Position numbers and translations under genes: made by a program | Notes under the pieces: generated by a model | What the model was told of the DNA's origin: nothing | Databases searched by the model: none | The model's input: only the letters and a program-made list of their open reading frames with translations | Shown here: positions 7,927 to 15,494 of the stretch, one piece after another | Layout of the letters: each line of letters starts with the position of its first letter | Numbering within the stretch: the stretch's first letter is position 1 | Source: Candidatus Saccharimonadota bacterium | GTDB taxonomy: Bacteria > Patescibacteriota > Saccharimonadia > Saccharimonadales > SLHW01 | Assembly: GCA_007135955.1 (NCBI GenBank) | Contig: SLHW01000001.1 | Span: 1 to 28,174, forward strand | Direction of reading: 5' to 3' | DNA: 28,174 nt

Positions 7927-9212
7927 ATACGTAACATCCTATCAATCTTTTGGCGTACAGTACCACTATCGGCACCCTCTTGTTGTTGTAGTGTATCAAG
8001 ACCAACTCGTAAGAGGCCCATAGCCGTTACAAACGTATGATCGGTAACATCGCCAGTTGTATCGGTAATATTAACTACTTGCTTAGGATCGATGTGCTTG
8101 ACGATGGGTTTTTTAGTAAACGGTAGATCGCTATACCACTTTTGTTGTTGCAGACTGGCAACCAGTGGTTCAAGGCTCGAGCCACCACCACACAAAAGCA
8201 GTTGGTCAGGTAAGTAATCTAGATGGTCAAACTCACTAAGCGCCAATTCTACGCCGCTCGTCCAAACTTCAAGCGTGCGATTTATTGCCAAGAGTGCTTG
8301 CTTGTTTTCAGCTCGTTTCGGATCGGCTTTATCGAGAGCAAGTTTACGCTGCTCGGCATCAGTAAAATCAACATTTAGTTCGCGTTCAATTGCCCGAGTA
8401 AAGGCTCGTCCGCCGATGCCAAACATTTCGGTTCCTTGTAGCCCGCCTTCTTGGATAACCGCTATATCAGTAGTTCCGCCGCCAATATCCATGAGGACAG
8501 CGTTTTTGTTTTGATTGGGGTCATTGCCAATAACTGAACGAGCAACCGCAAATGGCTCAGCTGCGACCGCCAATAAATCAAGGTCGAGTTCCTCGGTCGC
8601 TTTTTCGATGGCACCGATGTGAATCATCGGAGCAAATGCGGTGTAGAGCTGAACCACCACATCTTTACCCTGAAAGCCAATTGGGTTTGTCACTGGATAG
8701 CCGTCGATTTCGATACCAACGAGAGCACTGTTGACAAGTCGGATTTCAATATCTTTACCGCCAAGATCAACAAATAGTTCGCGGCGAGCCCGCTCTGCTG
8801 CACGTTCTTGCACTAGGTTTATAATACGTTCTACTTCTTCGATAGTAAGAGATGTCTCAGGGTTTTTACGAGAACATTTAACAGTGACAGTTGTACCTTT
8901 AACCAGTTCACCGGCAATACCGACGACAGCGCTACGGACACTTAGCTCAGCCTGCTTCTCGGCTTGCGAAAGCGCGGTATCACAGTTTTGTACAACGGCT
9001 GCAATATCGGCTATGGCACCAGCTTGCATATCTGATAGCGCCTGATGTGCCCGGCCAACACCAATTATTTCAATTGTGTCGTGTTTGACTTCACCAATTA
9101 ATGCTTTGACAAATTCTGTACCAATATCTAAACCGACAAGGTATTGACCCGTTTTTTCATCGTCATTGCGACGCCTAAACGTCTGCTTCATCCCCTGGAG
9201 TTTCTTGAGCAT
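7923..9212 (-). CDS. ftsA: FtsA-like actin-family cell division ATPase
   Basis: An actin/Hsp70-fold protein with phosphate-1 motif (GLDIGTEFVK), an FtsA-type inserted 1C/SHS2 region, phosphate-2 motif (MDIGGGTTDIAV) and adenosine motif (LLLCGGGSSLEPL). FtsA tethers FtsZ to the membrane; the basic, partly amphipathic C-terminus (VRQKIDRMLRI) could be the membrane-targeting helix. PilM is the main alternative, but no pilus genes are adjacent and the neighbours are cell-wall genes. I chose ATG 9212 (429 residues). A GTG at 9233 is in frame, but the -10-like TATACT (9224-9229) overlaps codons it would use and neither start has a Shine-Dalgarno. It heads a coupled cluster with the baseplate-J-like gene, ruvX and mltG. 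ftsZ is not in the window. Confidence 0.88.
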   Translation of the reverse strand: MLKKLQGMKQTFRRRNDDEKTGQYLVGLDIGTEFVKALIGEVKHDTIEIIGVGRAHQALSDMQAGAIADIAAVVQNCDTALSQAEKQAELSVRSAVVGIAGELVKGTTVTVKCSRKNPETSLTIEEVERIINLVQERAAERARRELFVDLGGKDIEIRLVNSALVGIEIDGYPVTNPIGFQGKDVVVQLYTAFAPMIHIGAIEKATEELDLDLLAVAAEPFAVARSVIGNDPNQNKNAVLMDIGGGTTDIAVIQEGGLQGTEMFGIGGRAFTRAIERELNVDFTDAEQRKLALDKADPKRAENKQALLAINRTLEVWTSGVELALSEFDHLDYLPDQLLLCGGGSSLEPLVASLQQQKWYSDLPFTKKPIVKHIDPKQVVNITDTTGDVTDHTFVTAMGLLRVGLDTLQQQEGADSGTVRQKIDRMLRI

Positions 9213-9223
9213 AATCAGTTTAT

Positions 9224-9251
9224 AGTATACCACGGAGAACCGGGAGTAAAA
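9224..9251 (-). promoter_or_regulatory. Candidate promoter for ftsA, very short leader
   Basis: On the minus strand, -35-like TTTTAC (9246-9251) and -10 TATACT (9224-9229) have 16-nt spacing; the -10 ends 11 nt before ATG 9212. The predicted leader is about 4 nt and has no Shine-Dalgarno. Confidence 0.5.
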
Positions 9252-9258
9252 CGGTGAT

Positions 9259-11160
9259 TTATTTTAAAACTGCTTTAATGCGGCGGACGCCGGCGCTACT
9301 GGATTCTTCTTTGGTGATTTTGAATTTTTTGTCGCCTTCAGCAAGTTCTTTAGTATGCCTAACGTGCGGACCGCCACAGATTTCAAAGCTATAAGCTACG
9401 CCCTGATTGTCAGTCATCGAGTATACCTTGACAGTATCTCCATAGGTGTCGCCAAATGCGCCATAAGCGCCACGTTCTTGTGCTTCATCGGTTGGCAACT
9501 CTTCCCAACCAACATTAAGATTCATGGCAATTCGCTGGTTAACCAGTTCTTCGACTTGCTGTTTTTGGTCGTCGGTCATTTTTTCAGGATGAGAAAAGTC
9601 AAAACGTAGCCGATCATCAGTGATGTTGCTACCACGCTGCACTACATGATCGCCAAGTACTTCACGAAGCACACGGTACAGCAGATGAGTTGCCGTGTGG
9701 TATTTCTTGTGCATATCATCTGAACCGGCTAAACCACCCTTAAAGGCGCCTTTAGCTGCGGTCTTAGAGCGCTCACGTTGCTTTTCAAGCTGGCTGTTAA
9801 ACGAATCCTGCCAGTCTTTCTCTAGCTCAACATCATGCTTGTAGGCTTCCTCGAGCGTAAGCTCTGTCGGAAAGCCATAGGTATCGTACATCGTGAAGAT
9901 GAGTTCACCAGTAACATTTGGCTTATCGCTAGCATGAGATAGTTTTTTTATTTCTTTTTCAAATACTTTCACACCCTTTCGCAGAGTTTGACGAAAAGCT
10001 TTTTCTTCTCGTGCGAGCACCTGCATAACATCATCGCGCTGCCTGGCAACTTCAGGAAAATCATCATGATACATATCAGCAATTACTGGCACAACTTCCT
10101 CGAGAAAGTTTTGCTCAACGCCAAGCTCAAACGCAAAACGAATTGCGCGCCGAAGCAATCGTCGCATAACGTAGCCCTGCTCTTTATTGCTTGGGGTTAC
10201 GCCATCCACGGCGAGAAAAGAAGCTGCCCGCAAGTGATCAGCAATCACCCGCATACTCTCGGTGTGCTGTTCATAGCTTTTACCAGAAAGCTCTGCCAGC
10301 TTTTCGATAATTGGCCAAATAATACTAATCTTAAAAACATCTGGACTATCAATCGAGGCAGCAGCGATACGCTCTAGGCCGCCACCAAAATCAACATTCA
10401 TTTGGTCAAGTGGTTCAAAGCCCGACTCGGTGCGGCGATACTGCATAAAGACCTGGTTGCCAATCTCGATAAACCGACCTGAATCAGTTGCCGGGTGTGG
10501 CTCGCCATAACTTTCGTCGTGATACTCGTCGCCATAATCATAAAATACTTCGCTATCAGGCCCACACGGATCGCCAAGAGGTGTTTTATCGAGGCCGCCG
10601 CCACGACTCCACCAATTTTCACCATCATCATAAAAGAATATCCGCCCACCTTGCATGCCTAGTTTATCGCCGTCAGATTGACTGCCAATATCGACTACTC
10701 TTGCGTCAATACCCTTTTCACGAAAAAGTTCTTGCCAGATTTCTGCAGATTCATTATCACGTGGTATGCCATGCTCTTCATCACCGATAAAACAGGTTGC
10801 GTATATCCGATTAGGATCCAGGCCAACTTCATCAGTTAAAAACTCAAAGAACCAGCGAATTTGCTCTTTTTTGAAATAATCGCCCAGGCTCCAGTTGCCA
10901 AGCATTTCGAAAAACGTAGTATGGCGATTATCACCTACTTCATCTATGTCTTGTGCTCGTAAACATGTCTGACTATTGACCAGTAGACTGCCTTTTGGAT
11001 GCGACTCTCCTAGTAGGTACTGAATGAGTGGCTGCATGCCACTACCAGTAAATAACGTAGTGGGATCATCTTGTGGTACTAGCTGGGCTCGCGGAATAAT
11101 CTGATGATTTCGCTCAGAGAAATAGTTTATATACTTTCGTCGAATATCTTGTGCTCTCAT
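9259..11160 (-). CDS. alaS: Alanyl-tRNA synthetase, short form lacking the C-Ala domain
   Basis: A 633-residue AlaRS that charges tRNA-Ala. The class II aminoacylation core comes first (start IRRKYINYF; FTGSGMQP; HTTFFEMLGNWS), then the tRNA-recognition region, then the editing domain with its metal ligands His488 and His492 (HTATH) and Cys595 and His599 (CGGPH). The protein ends about 35 residues later, right after SSSAGVRRI. The DHHA1/C-Ala domain that brings most bacterial AlaRS to about 870-880 residues is absent. ATG at 11160 has no Shine-Dalgarno; TAGACT lies 9 nt upstream, so it is probably leaderless. mnmA lies 46 nt upstream. Confidence 0.97.
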   Translation of the reverse strand: MRAQDIRRKYINYFSERNHQIIPRAQLVPQDDPTTLFTGSGMQPLIQYLLGESHPKGSLLVNSQTCLRAQDIDEVGDNRHTTFFEMLGNWSLGDYFKKEQIRWFFEFLTDEVGLDPNRIYATCFIGDEEHGIPRDNESAEIWQELFREKGIDARVVDIGSQSDGDKLGMQGGRIFFYDDGENWWSRGGGLDKTPLGDPCGPDSEVFYDYGDEYHDESYGEPHPATDSGRFIEIGNQVFMQYRRTESGFEPLDQMNVDFGGGLERIAAASIDSPDVFKISIIWPIIEKLAELSGKSYEQHTESMRVIADHLRAASFLAVDGVTPSNKEQGYVMRRLLRRAIRFAFELGVEQNFLEEVVPVIADMYHDDFPEVARQRDDVMQVLAREEKAFRQTLRKGVKVFEKEIKKLSHASDKPNVTGELIFTMYDTYGFPTELTLEEAYKHDVELEKDWQDSFNSQLEKQRERSKTAAKGAFKGGLAGSDDMHKKYHTATHLLYRVLREVLGDHVVQRGSNITDDRLRFDFSHPEKMTDDQKQQVEELVNQRIAMNLNVGWEELPTDEAQERGAYGAFGDTYGDTVKVYSMTDNQGVAYSFEICGGPHVRHTKELAEGDKKFKITKEESSSAGVRRIKAVLK

Positions 11161-11169
11161 ACAACTAGT

Positions 11170-11199
11170 AGTCTATCAAATCTTCTCTGAGGCCGTAAA
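11170..11199 (-). promoter_or_regulatory. Candidate leaderless promoter of alaS
   Basis: On the minus strand, -35-like TTTACG (11194-11199), 18-nt spacer and -10 TAGACT (11170-11175), then exactly 9 nt to the alaS ATG. No Shine-Dalgarno is present. Confidence 0.5.
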
Positions 11200-11206
11200 A
11201 TTTTCT

Positions 11207-12265
11207 CTAGCTAGCTTTCGTGATGATTCCACCACCGAGGCACTCATCTTGATCATACACCACCACTGATTGACCAGGCGTGGCAGCACGTACTGAACGC
11301 TCTAACTCAACGATTGTTGCACTAGTAGTTTTTTCCAAACTACAGGGAAGCAGTTCACCACGATGCCGAATTCGCGCTAGAAGGTCTTTTCCTGGCTCTG
11401 GCGCTCCGTCTATCCAATGGACTGCAGTTAGCTCCAGCTTTTTTGACCAGAGTGATGTGTCGTTTAAATCACTGGTTACGTATACTTCGTTTTTCGCCAT
11501 GTCTTTACCAATCACATAGTATGGCAAACCGCCACCTATTCCGAGTCCATGTCGCTGGCCGATAGTATAAAAAAGTGCACCACTGTGTTCGCCAACCGTT
11601 TTTTTGGTTGACGCGTCAATAATGTTTCCGGGTTTTGTCTCGATAAATTGTGACAAAAACTCTTCAATAGGCACATCTCCAATAAAACAGATTCCTTGAC
11701 TGTCTTTCTTTTGAGCGGTCGCTAATCCTCGTTGCTTTGCGATCTCGCGAACTTGCTCCTTGGTGAGCTTGCCAAGCGGAAAGAGTGTCTGTTCTAATGC
11801 TGAACGCGTAACTCGATAAAGAAAGTATGTCTGGTCTTTATTTATATCGGTCGCTGCAAACAGGCGACCGTTGCGATTTTTAGCATAATGGCCAGTGGCT
11901 ATTAAGTCAGCGCCATCACTGAGTGCTGTACTTAAAAAGAGTTTAAATTTAATTTCTTGGTTGCACATAATGTCTGGGTTGGGTGTCAGGCCTTGTCGAA
12001 AGCCATCAAGCATATAATCAACAACCTGCTGACGATATTCAGCCTGAAAATCATATAGCTTTAGTTCGATGCCAAGCTGTACAGCCACTCGCATGGCGTC
12101 TTCATAGTCTTCTTGCCATGGACAATAAAAACCTGGCAGATCTTCTGACCAGTTTTTCATATAAACACCAGTGACGTGATAACCGGTATCCTTGAGTAAG
12201 GCTGCGGTAACTGAGCTGTCTACCCCCCCAGACATACCAACAAACACGCGCTTTGTTTGATTCAT
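11207..12265 (-). CDS. mnmA: tRNA-specific 2-thiouridylase MnmA
   Basis: A 352-residue enzyme that installs the 2-thio group on the wobble uridine (U34) of tRNA-Lys, -Glu and -Gln, using ATP and relayed sulfur. The N-terminal PP-loop SGGVDSS is at 12-18. The catalytic cysteine pair is present: Cys101 in MCNQEIKF and Cys193 in GICFIGD. The DQTYFLYR and HGLGIGGGLPYYV blocks are also family hallmarks, and length is standard. ATG at 12265 has TACACT exactly 9 nt upstream and no Shine-Dalgarno, so it is likely leaderless. The cysteine desulfurase at 26298-27440 is a plausible sulfur donor. Confidence 0.97.
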   Translation of the reverse strand: MNQTKRVFVGMSGGVDSSVTAALLKDTGYHVTGVYMKNWSEDLPGFYCPWQEDYEDAMRVAVQLGIELKLYDFQAEYRQQVVDYMLDGFRQGLTPNPDIMCNQEIKFKLFLSTALSDGADLIATGHYAKNRNGRLFAATDINKDQTYFLYRVTRSALEQTLFPLGKLTKEQVREIAKQRGLATAQKKDSQGICFIGDVPIEEFLSQFIETKPGNIIDASTKKTVGEHSGALFYTIGQRHGLGIGGGLPYYVIGKDMAKNEVYVTSDLNDTSLWSKKLELTAVHWIDGAPEPGKDLLARIRHRGELLPCSLEKTTSATIVELERSVRAATPGQSVVVYDQDECLGGGIITKAS

Positions 12266-12274
12266 AACTTAAGT

Positions 12275-12301
12275 AGTGTAGCAAAAAGACTAATTGTGCA
12301 A
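12275..12301 (-). promoter_or_regulatory. Candidate leaderless promoter of mnmA
   Basis: On the minus strand, -35-like TTGCAC (12296-12301) and -10 TACACT (12275-12280), then 9 nt to the mnmA ATG. The 15-nt spacer is short, so the -35 is less certain than the -10. Confidence 0.45.
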
Positions 12302-12302
12302 G

Positions 12303-13226
12303 TTAAAACGGTCGCTCACCACGTTCTATCTTGTCACGAATGCTCTTTAGCTGGTACTTCTTGCCTAGCCAAAATGTCGAGATGATAAACGGAATCAAAA
12401 GTGCCGCTGGCTGCCATAGCACTCTCGCAGTAGCGGCAGCTGTGTCTAGTTCTGTCGGAGTACCCATATCTTCTTGTGCTAGCGGACCATTAGCGACACC
12501 GACTAATTGCAAAAAGGCCGGGCTGCCATTGGCGTCAGTTACCTTGATGACAATATTATAGACACCAGGTCGTTCATATACGTGCTCGATGTTAAATGTT
12601 CCTGGAAACTCAAGGCTAAAAAGGTCTGGAGTTGTACCATCTCCCCAGTCAACACTCACTGCATAAGGGCCCTGACCTCCAGATAAATCTATTGGCCAAG
12701 TAAGCGTCTGGCCAGGGTTGGCGCCACGTTTGGCAAAATTACTTGATAAGGTCGGTCGACCGACTGACGCTACACCAGCATCCTCAAAAAACACTGTTAT
12801 CGTGCTCGATGGCGGACCAGCTTGATCTAAGGCATCAAAAATAATTGCTACAAGATCGTTTTGACCGATAAATAAATCGATTTCGATTGAATAACTACCA
12901 TCCTGACAGGCAGCAGAACCACTAAAAATATTATTCTTAAAAATCTTAACGATTAAGTCATCTCCCGGTGGACAAACGCCAGAAACAGTTATGGGGACAG
13001 AAGAAAACACCTGCCCATTTGAAGGTACTGTAATCGTTGCTGCTTGAGTTGGTGCAGGCGCAGTAATGCTACCTTGCATACCGACAGCACCGCTCTGTGG
13101 GTTTTCCGGTGGAGGAGATACTTGACCGGCTACTTGCGGTACAAACCATACTAGTAAAAGCGCAAAGATACTGACTATGCTTAGTGCGATAATGGTTGAG
13201 TTAATGCTATAGTTTGTGTTTTTCAC
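12303..13226 (-). CDS. Surface protein with Ig-like and PKD domains and a C-terminal membrane anchor
   Basis: A 307-residue extracytoplasmic protein. An N-terminal hydrophobic segment (about 11-30) serves as signal or anchor, followed by a Pro-rich linker, an Ig-like domain (about 65-150; one Cys pair, in GVCPPG and AACQDG), a PKD domain (about 170-245; SVDWGDGTTP, EHVYERPGVYNI) and a C-terminal membrane helix (about 268-288) with a basic tail. No LPxTG sorting motif. PKD domains usually mediate binding or spacing at the cell surface. The start is GTG at 13226 without a clear Shine-Dalgarno. It lies next to the DUF916-like and secreted surface genes and may belong to that system, although a terminator-like hairpin separates them. 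Confidence 0.7.
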   Translation of the reverse strand: MKNTNYSINSTIIALSIVSIFALLLVWFVPQVAGQVSPPPENPQSGAVGMQGSITAPAPTQAATITVPSNGQVFSSVPITVSGVCPPGDDLIVKIFKNNIFSGSAACQDGSYSIEIDLFIGQNDLVAIIFDALDQAGPPSSTITVFFEDAGVASVGRPTLSSNFAKRGANPGQTLTWPIDLSGGQGPYAVSVDWGDGTTPDLFSLEFPGTFNIEHVYERPGVYNIVIKVTDANGSPAFLQLVGVANGPLAQEDMGTPTELDTAAATARVLWQPAALLIPFIISTFWLGKKYQLKSIRDKIERGERPF

Positions 13227-13272
13227 GGGAATTTACTTTGTTTACCGTCTAATTTATAGTAGCGTCTCTGTT

Positions 13273-13307
13273 AAAAAAACACAAGCCCAACTCAGTAACA
13301 AGTTGGG
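13273..13307 (-). terminator. Probable intrinsic terminator after the DUF916-like gene
   Basis: On the minus strand a 7-bp perfect stem (CCCAACT / AGTTGGG) with an 8-nt loop is followed by six nt and then seven T's. The gap between stem and T-tract is longer than ideal. It would end the surface-protein transcript before the PKD gene. Confidence 0.55.
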
Positions 13308-13337
13308 TGAGTGTTCTTAGCTACTTTTATTCTTAAG

Positions 13338-14324
13338 CTAATTTCGGCGTTTTTTATTGCTGCTGCGGCGATTAATCAGGCTTACGACTCCAAAAGCTAT
13401 TGCTGCAAGAGCTACAAACAAAGCAATTAGCGCCCACGCTGGAATATACCAAAATGTTGCTCGAGCGTTTAGCGGTTCACCGCCACTTTGCATATTGCCA
13501 ATATTTGCCTCTATGGTGTAGCGACCGAACCAGTTTCGCTCATCAAGATCGTCCTGGAAGCGACGTATCGTATCAGGGAGAATATAGGCTCGGGGTGTTG
13601 AATCATTTAATTCATAGCTAGCCACCACATCACCAAACATGTTTTTTACCTGCACAAGACCGTGTGGCTGAAGGTGAATGTCACCACTGTTGCGGAGTCG
13701 AACTAAAACACTAACATCACCGCCAGTGAAAAATGAGCGTAATGAGTCGTCTTGAGCGGCAGAAATCTGTACAAGATCAAGTCGTTCATTTAAGTCACCG
13801 GGGACTCGCACTAGCGCAATACTACCCACGCTAGCCGATAAGGTAACGTTGCCGGCATCCCTTAAATCTGCTGGTTCAAACCGTACGATACCGTAGTATC
13901 CGCCCGCATTAGCGTCTGCCGGTACTTCGATTGGTACTTCAAGTTCAGCTCGTTCGTTCGGACCCAATTCGATATTATCAATTTGGCCAACTAACGTTTT
14001 AAAGCTATTTCTTGGTGCTGGAGCATTTTCATCTAAGATAGGGCGGACCTCGCCATCTTCATTCTCGCCAGCGATAAAATCATTAACGATTGCGACGGCA
14101 GTAAGTGGCACATTTGTCGGGTTTTCAACCGTTATGTTCATAATTTCGGACTGACCAGGCTCAATAACAAACTCCGATGTTACTGGCGAAATACGAAAGC
14201 CATTGCCGCTAACGGATCGTTCGCCTGCTGGCTGGGCCCCTAAGTTGCTCAGCGGCAAAAAAGCAGTTAATAGAAAGACTGCAGCAATAATAATCGCATA
14301 GGTTGATTTCAGTGTTTGACTCAT
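13338..14324 (-). CDS. DUF916/DUF3324-like membrane-anchored surface protein
   Basis: A 328-residue protein with signal peptide (about 1-31, ending near LGAQ), two beta-rich extracellular domains, a C-terminal membrane helix (about 293-315) and a basic tail (NRRSSNKKRRN). The first domain has FRISPVTSEFVIEPGQSE, NITVENPTN and later AGGYYGIVRFEP. The second has VLVRLRNSGDIHLQPHG, AYILPDTIRRF and FGRYTIEANIG, ending in FWYIPAW before the helix. This plan matches the WxL-interacting proteins (DUF916 plus DUF3324) of Firmicutes; the match is by eye and remote. The ATG has a Shine-Dalgarno (GAGAGGA). It directly follows four secreted surface-protein genes, so a partner or assembly role is plausible. 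Confidence 0.7.
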   Translation of the reverse strand: MSQTLKSTYAIIIAAVFLLTAFLPLSNLGAQPAGERSVSGNGFRISPVTSEFVIEPGQSEIMNITVENPTNVPLTAVAIVNDFIAGENEDGEVRPILDENAPAPRNSFKTLVGQIDNIELGPNERAELEVPIEVPADANAGGYYGIVRFEPADLRDAGNVTLSASVGSIALVRVPGDLNERLDLVQISAAQDDSLRSFFTGGDVSVLVRLRNSGDIHLQPHGLVQVKNMFGDVVASYELNDSTPRAYILPDTIRRFQDDLDERNWFGRYTIEANIGNMQSGGEPLNARATFWYIPAWALIALFVALAAIAFGVVSLINRRSSNKKRRN

Positions 14325-14393
14325 TTTTTCCTCTCTTATTTCTTTACACGAATGTGTTGGTTAGCTATTTGATAGAAAAAGCATAACAGCTAT

Positions 14394-15458
14394 CTAGAAA
14401 TTTGCCAAGGTAATAAACGACATAGTTGTAGAATATACGCCAGGTGCCTGATTATCGGTCACATTGATGATGTAGCTTATCGTAAATTTACGAAAATCAC
14501 TCGGTATTGCGCTACCAGCTATCACAGAATTATTCGCAAACATAAACCGATTGGGGATATTATAAGTAGCCGCTGGGTTCGCTGCTCCGGGGCCAGAAGG
14601 ATCCGCACCAATATTTGGGTTGGAGTTATTGCGTAAATTTATGCCGAATTGACTGGCGCCAACTTGAGAGAGGGTTGGTGTATTAGGTGAAGGAATAATG
14701 TTGTTTCCAGAAGTCAGTGTTGTACCGATAATACGAGTTGCATAGCCACTTTCCGCATTAGTAGCAACCAAGAACTGCGAAGTGGCAGTTGTTGTACTAA
14801 ACTCTGAAAATTCGCCTAAGTTAATAAAAAATGTCTCGATTGAATCACACTGAAACTGGCTTATTGCGACTCCGGTGCAAAAAGTAAGATACGGTGGCAC
14901 TTCGGCCTCAACATTGAGATCTATACTTGTTGATAAGGCGATACCACCAGCTTGAGTGTATGGGCCGGATGCGTCATCGGTTGGATAGGTCAATATTCGA
15001 GCATAAAATGTTCCTAAGTTATCTGGATTAGTGATATCACTTAGCTCGTAACGTAAATCAGCTGCTGTTGGAATAACTGGCAGTCGAGATAATATAACCG
15101 TATTAGCATCTGAGTCTGCATGGATACTAAAGTCCACTTCGCCAGTTTGGCTGATAATTGATGTACTGCTAGCGTCAAAACCAGCTGGCGGGTCACAAGT
15201 TTCACCAACAATCGGGCTATTAGCGCAGTACTCGATACGAATCGAACCAATTGGTTGAGAAAAATTAGTAATCGTAAAGCCTACCCTATGAAGTCCGCTA
15301 TCGCCTGGGCGAGGGTTTTCTAACTGGATAAAACGATCTTGAACTAAAACAGCTGAAACTGTAAACGGTGATAGCGCCATTATCAGCGCTACCACCGTTA
15401 CACATACCGTGCTTACAACTATGAATCGAGAGCGGTCAGTCGTTTGTAGCTTCCTCAT
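14394..15458 (-). CDS. Secreted surface protein, member of the four-gene family
   Basis: A 354-residue exported protein with a signal peptide (about 1-36, hydrophobic core VVSTVCVTVVALIMALS). It shares marks with the 15495-16712 and 16840-18081 products: a Cys pair in YCANSPIVGETCDPPAGF, FYARI, AGGIALST, and LTFC followed by a second Cys. It shares others with the 18190-18912 product: QFGINLRNNSNPNIG and KFTISYI. It ends in PGVYSTTMSFITLANF, matching the family C-terminal motif and finishing on an aromatic residue. No membrane anchor is seen after the signal. ATG 15458 has TACACT 7 nt upstream and no usable Shine-Dalgarno. Function unknown; an extracellular structural or adhesive role is a guess. 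Confidence 0.75.
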   Translation of the reverse strand: MRKLQTTDRSRFIVVSTVCVTVVALIMALSPFTVSAVLVQDRFIQLENPRPGDSGLHRVGFTITNFSQPIGSIRIEYCANSPIVGETCDPPAGFDASSTSIISQTGEVDFSIHADSDANTVILSRLPVIPTAADLRYELSDITNPDNLGTFYARILTYPTDDASGPYTQAGGIALSTSIDLNVEAEVPPYLTFCTGVAISQFQCDSIETFFINLGEFSEFSTTTATSQFLVATNAESGYATRIIGTTLTSGNNIIPSPNTPTLSQVGASQFGINLRNNSNPNIGADPSGPGAANPAATYNIPNRFMFANNSVIAGSAIPSDFRKFTISYIINVTDNQAPGVYSTTMSFITLANF

Positions 15459-15465
15459 ATTTCAT

Positions 15466-15471
15466 AGTGTA
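15466..15471 (-). promoter_or_regulatory. -10-like TACACT just upstream of the surface gene at 14394-15458
   Basis: TACACT on the minus strand ends 7 nt before the ATG. The gap to the preceding gene is only 36 nt and no good -35 is visible. It fits the leaderless pattern seen at obg, alaS and mnmA. Confidence 0.4.
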
Positions 15472-15494
15472 GCATTACCGTTTTCTAAAAACTC

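Noticed and set aside
9213..9233. GTG 9233 as the ftsA start
   Set aside because: The -10-like TATACT lies inside this extension, and there is no Shine-Dalgarno for it. ATG 9212 gives a normal FtsA N-terminus.
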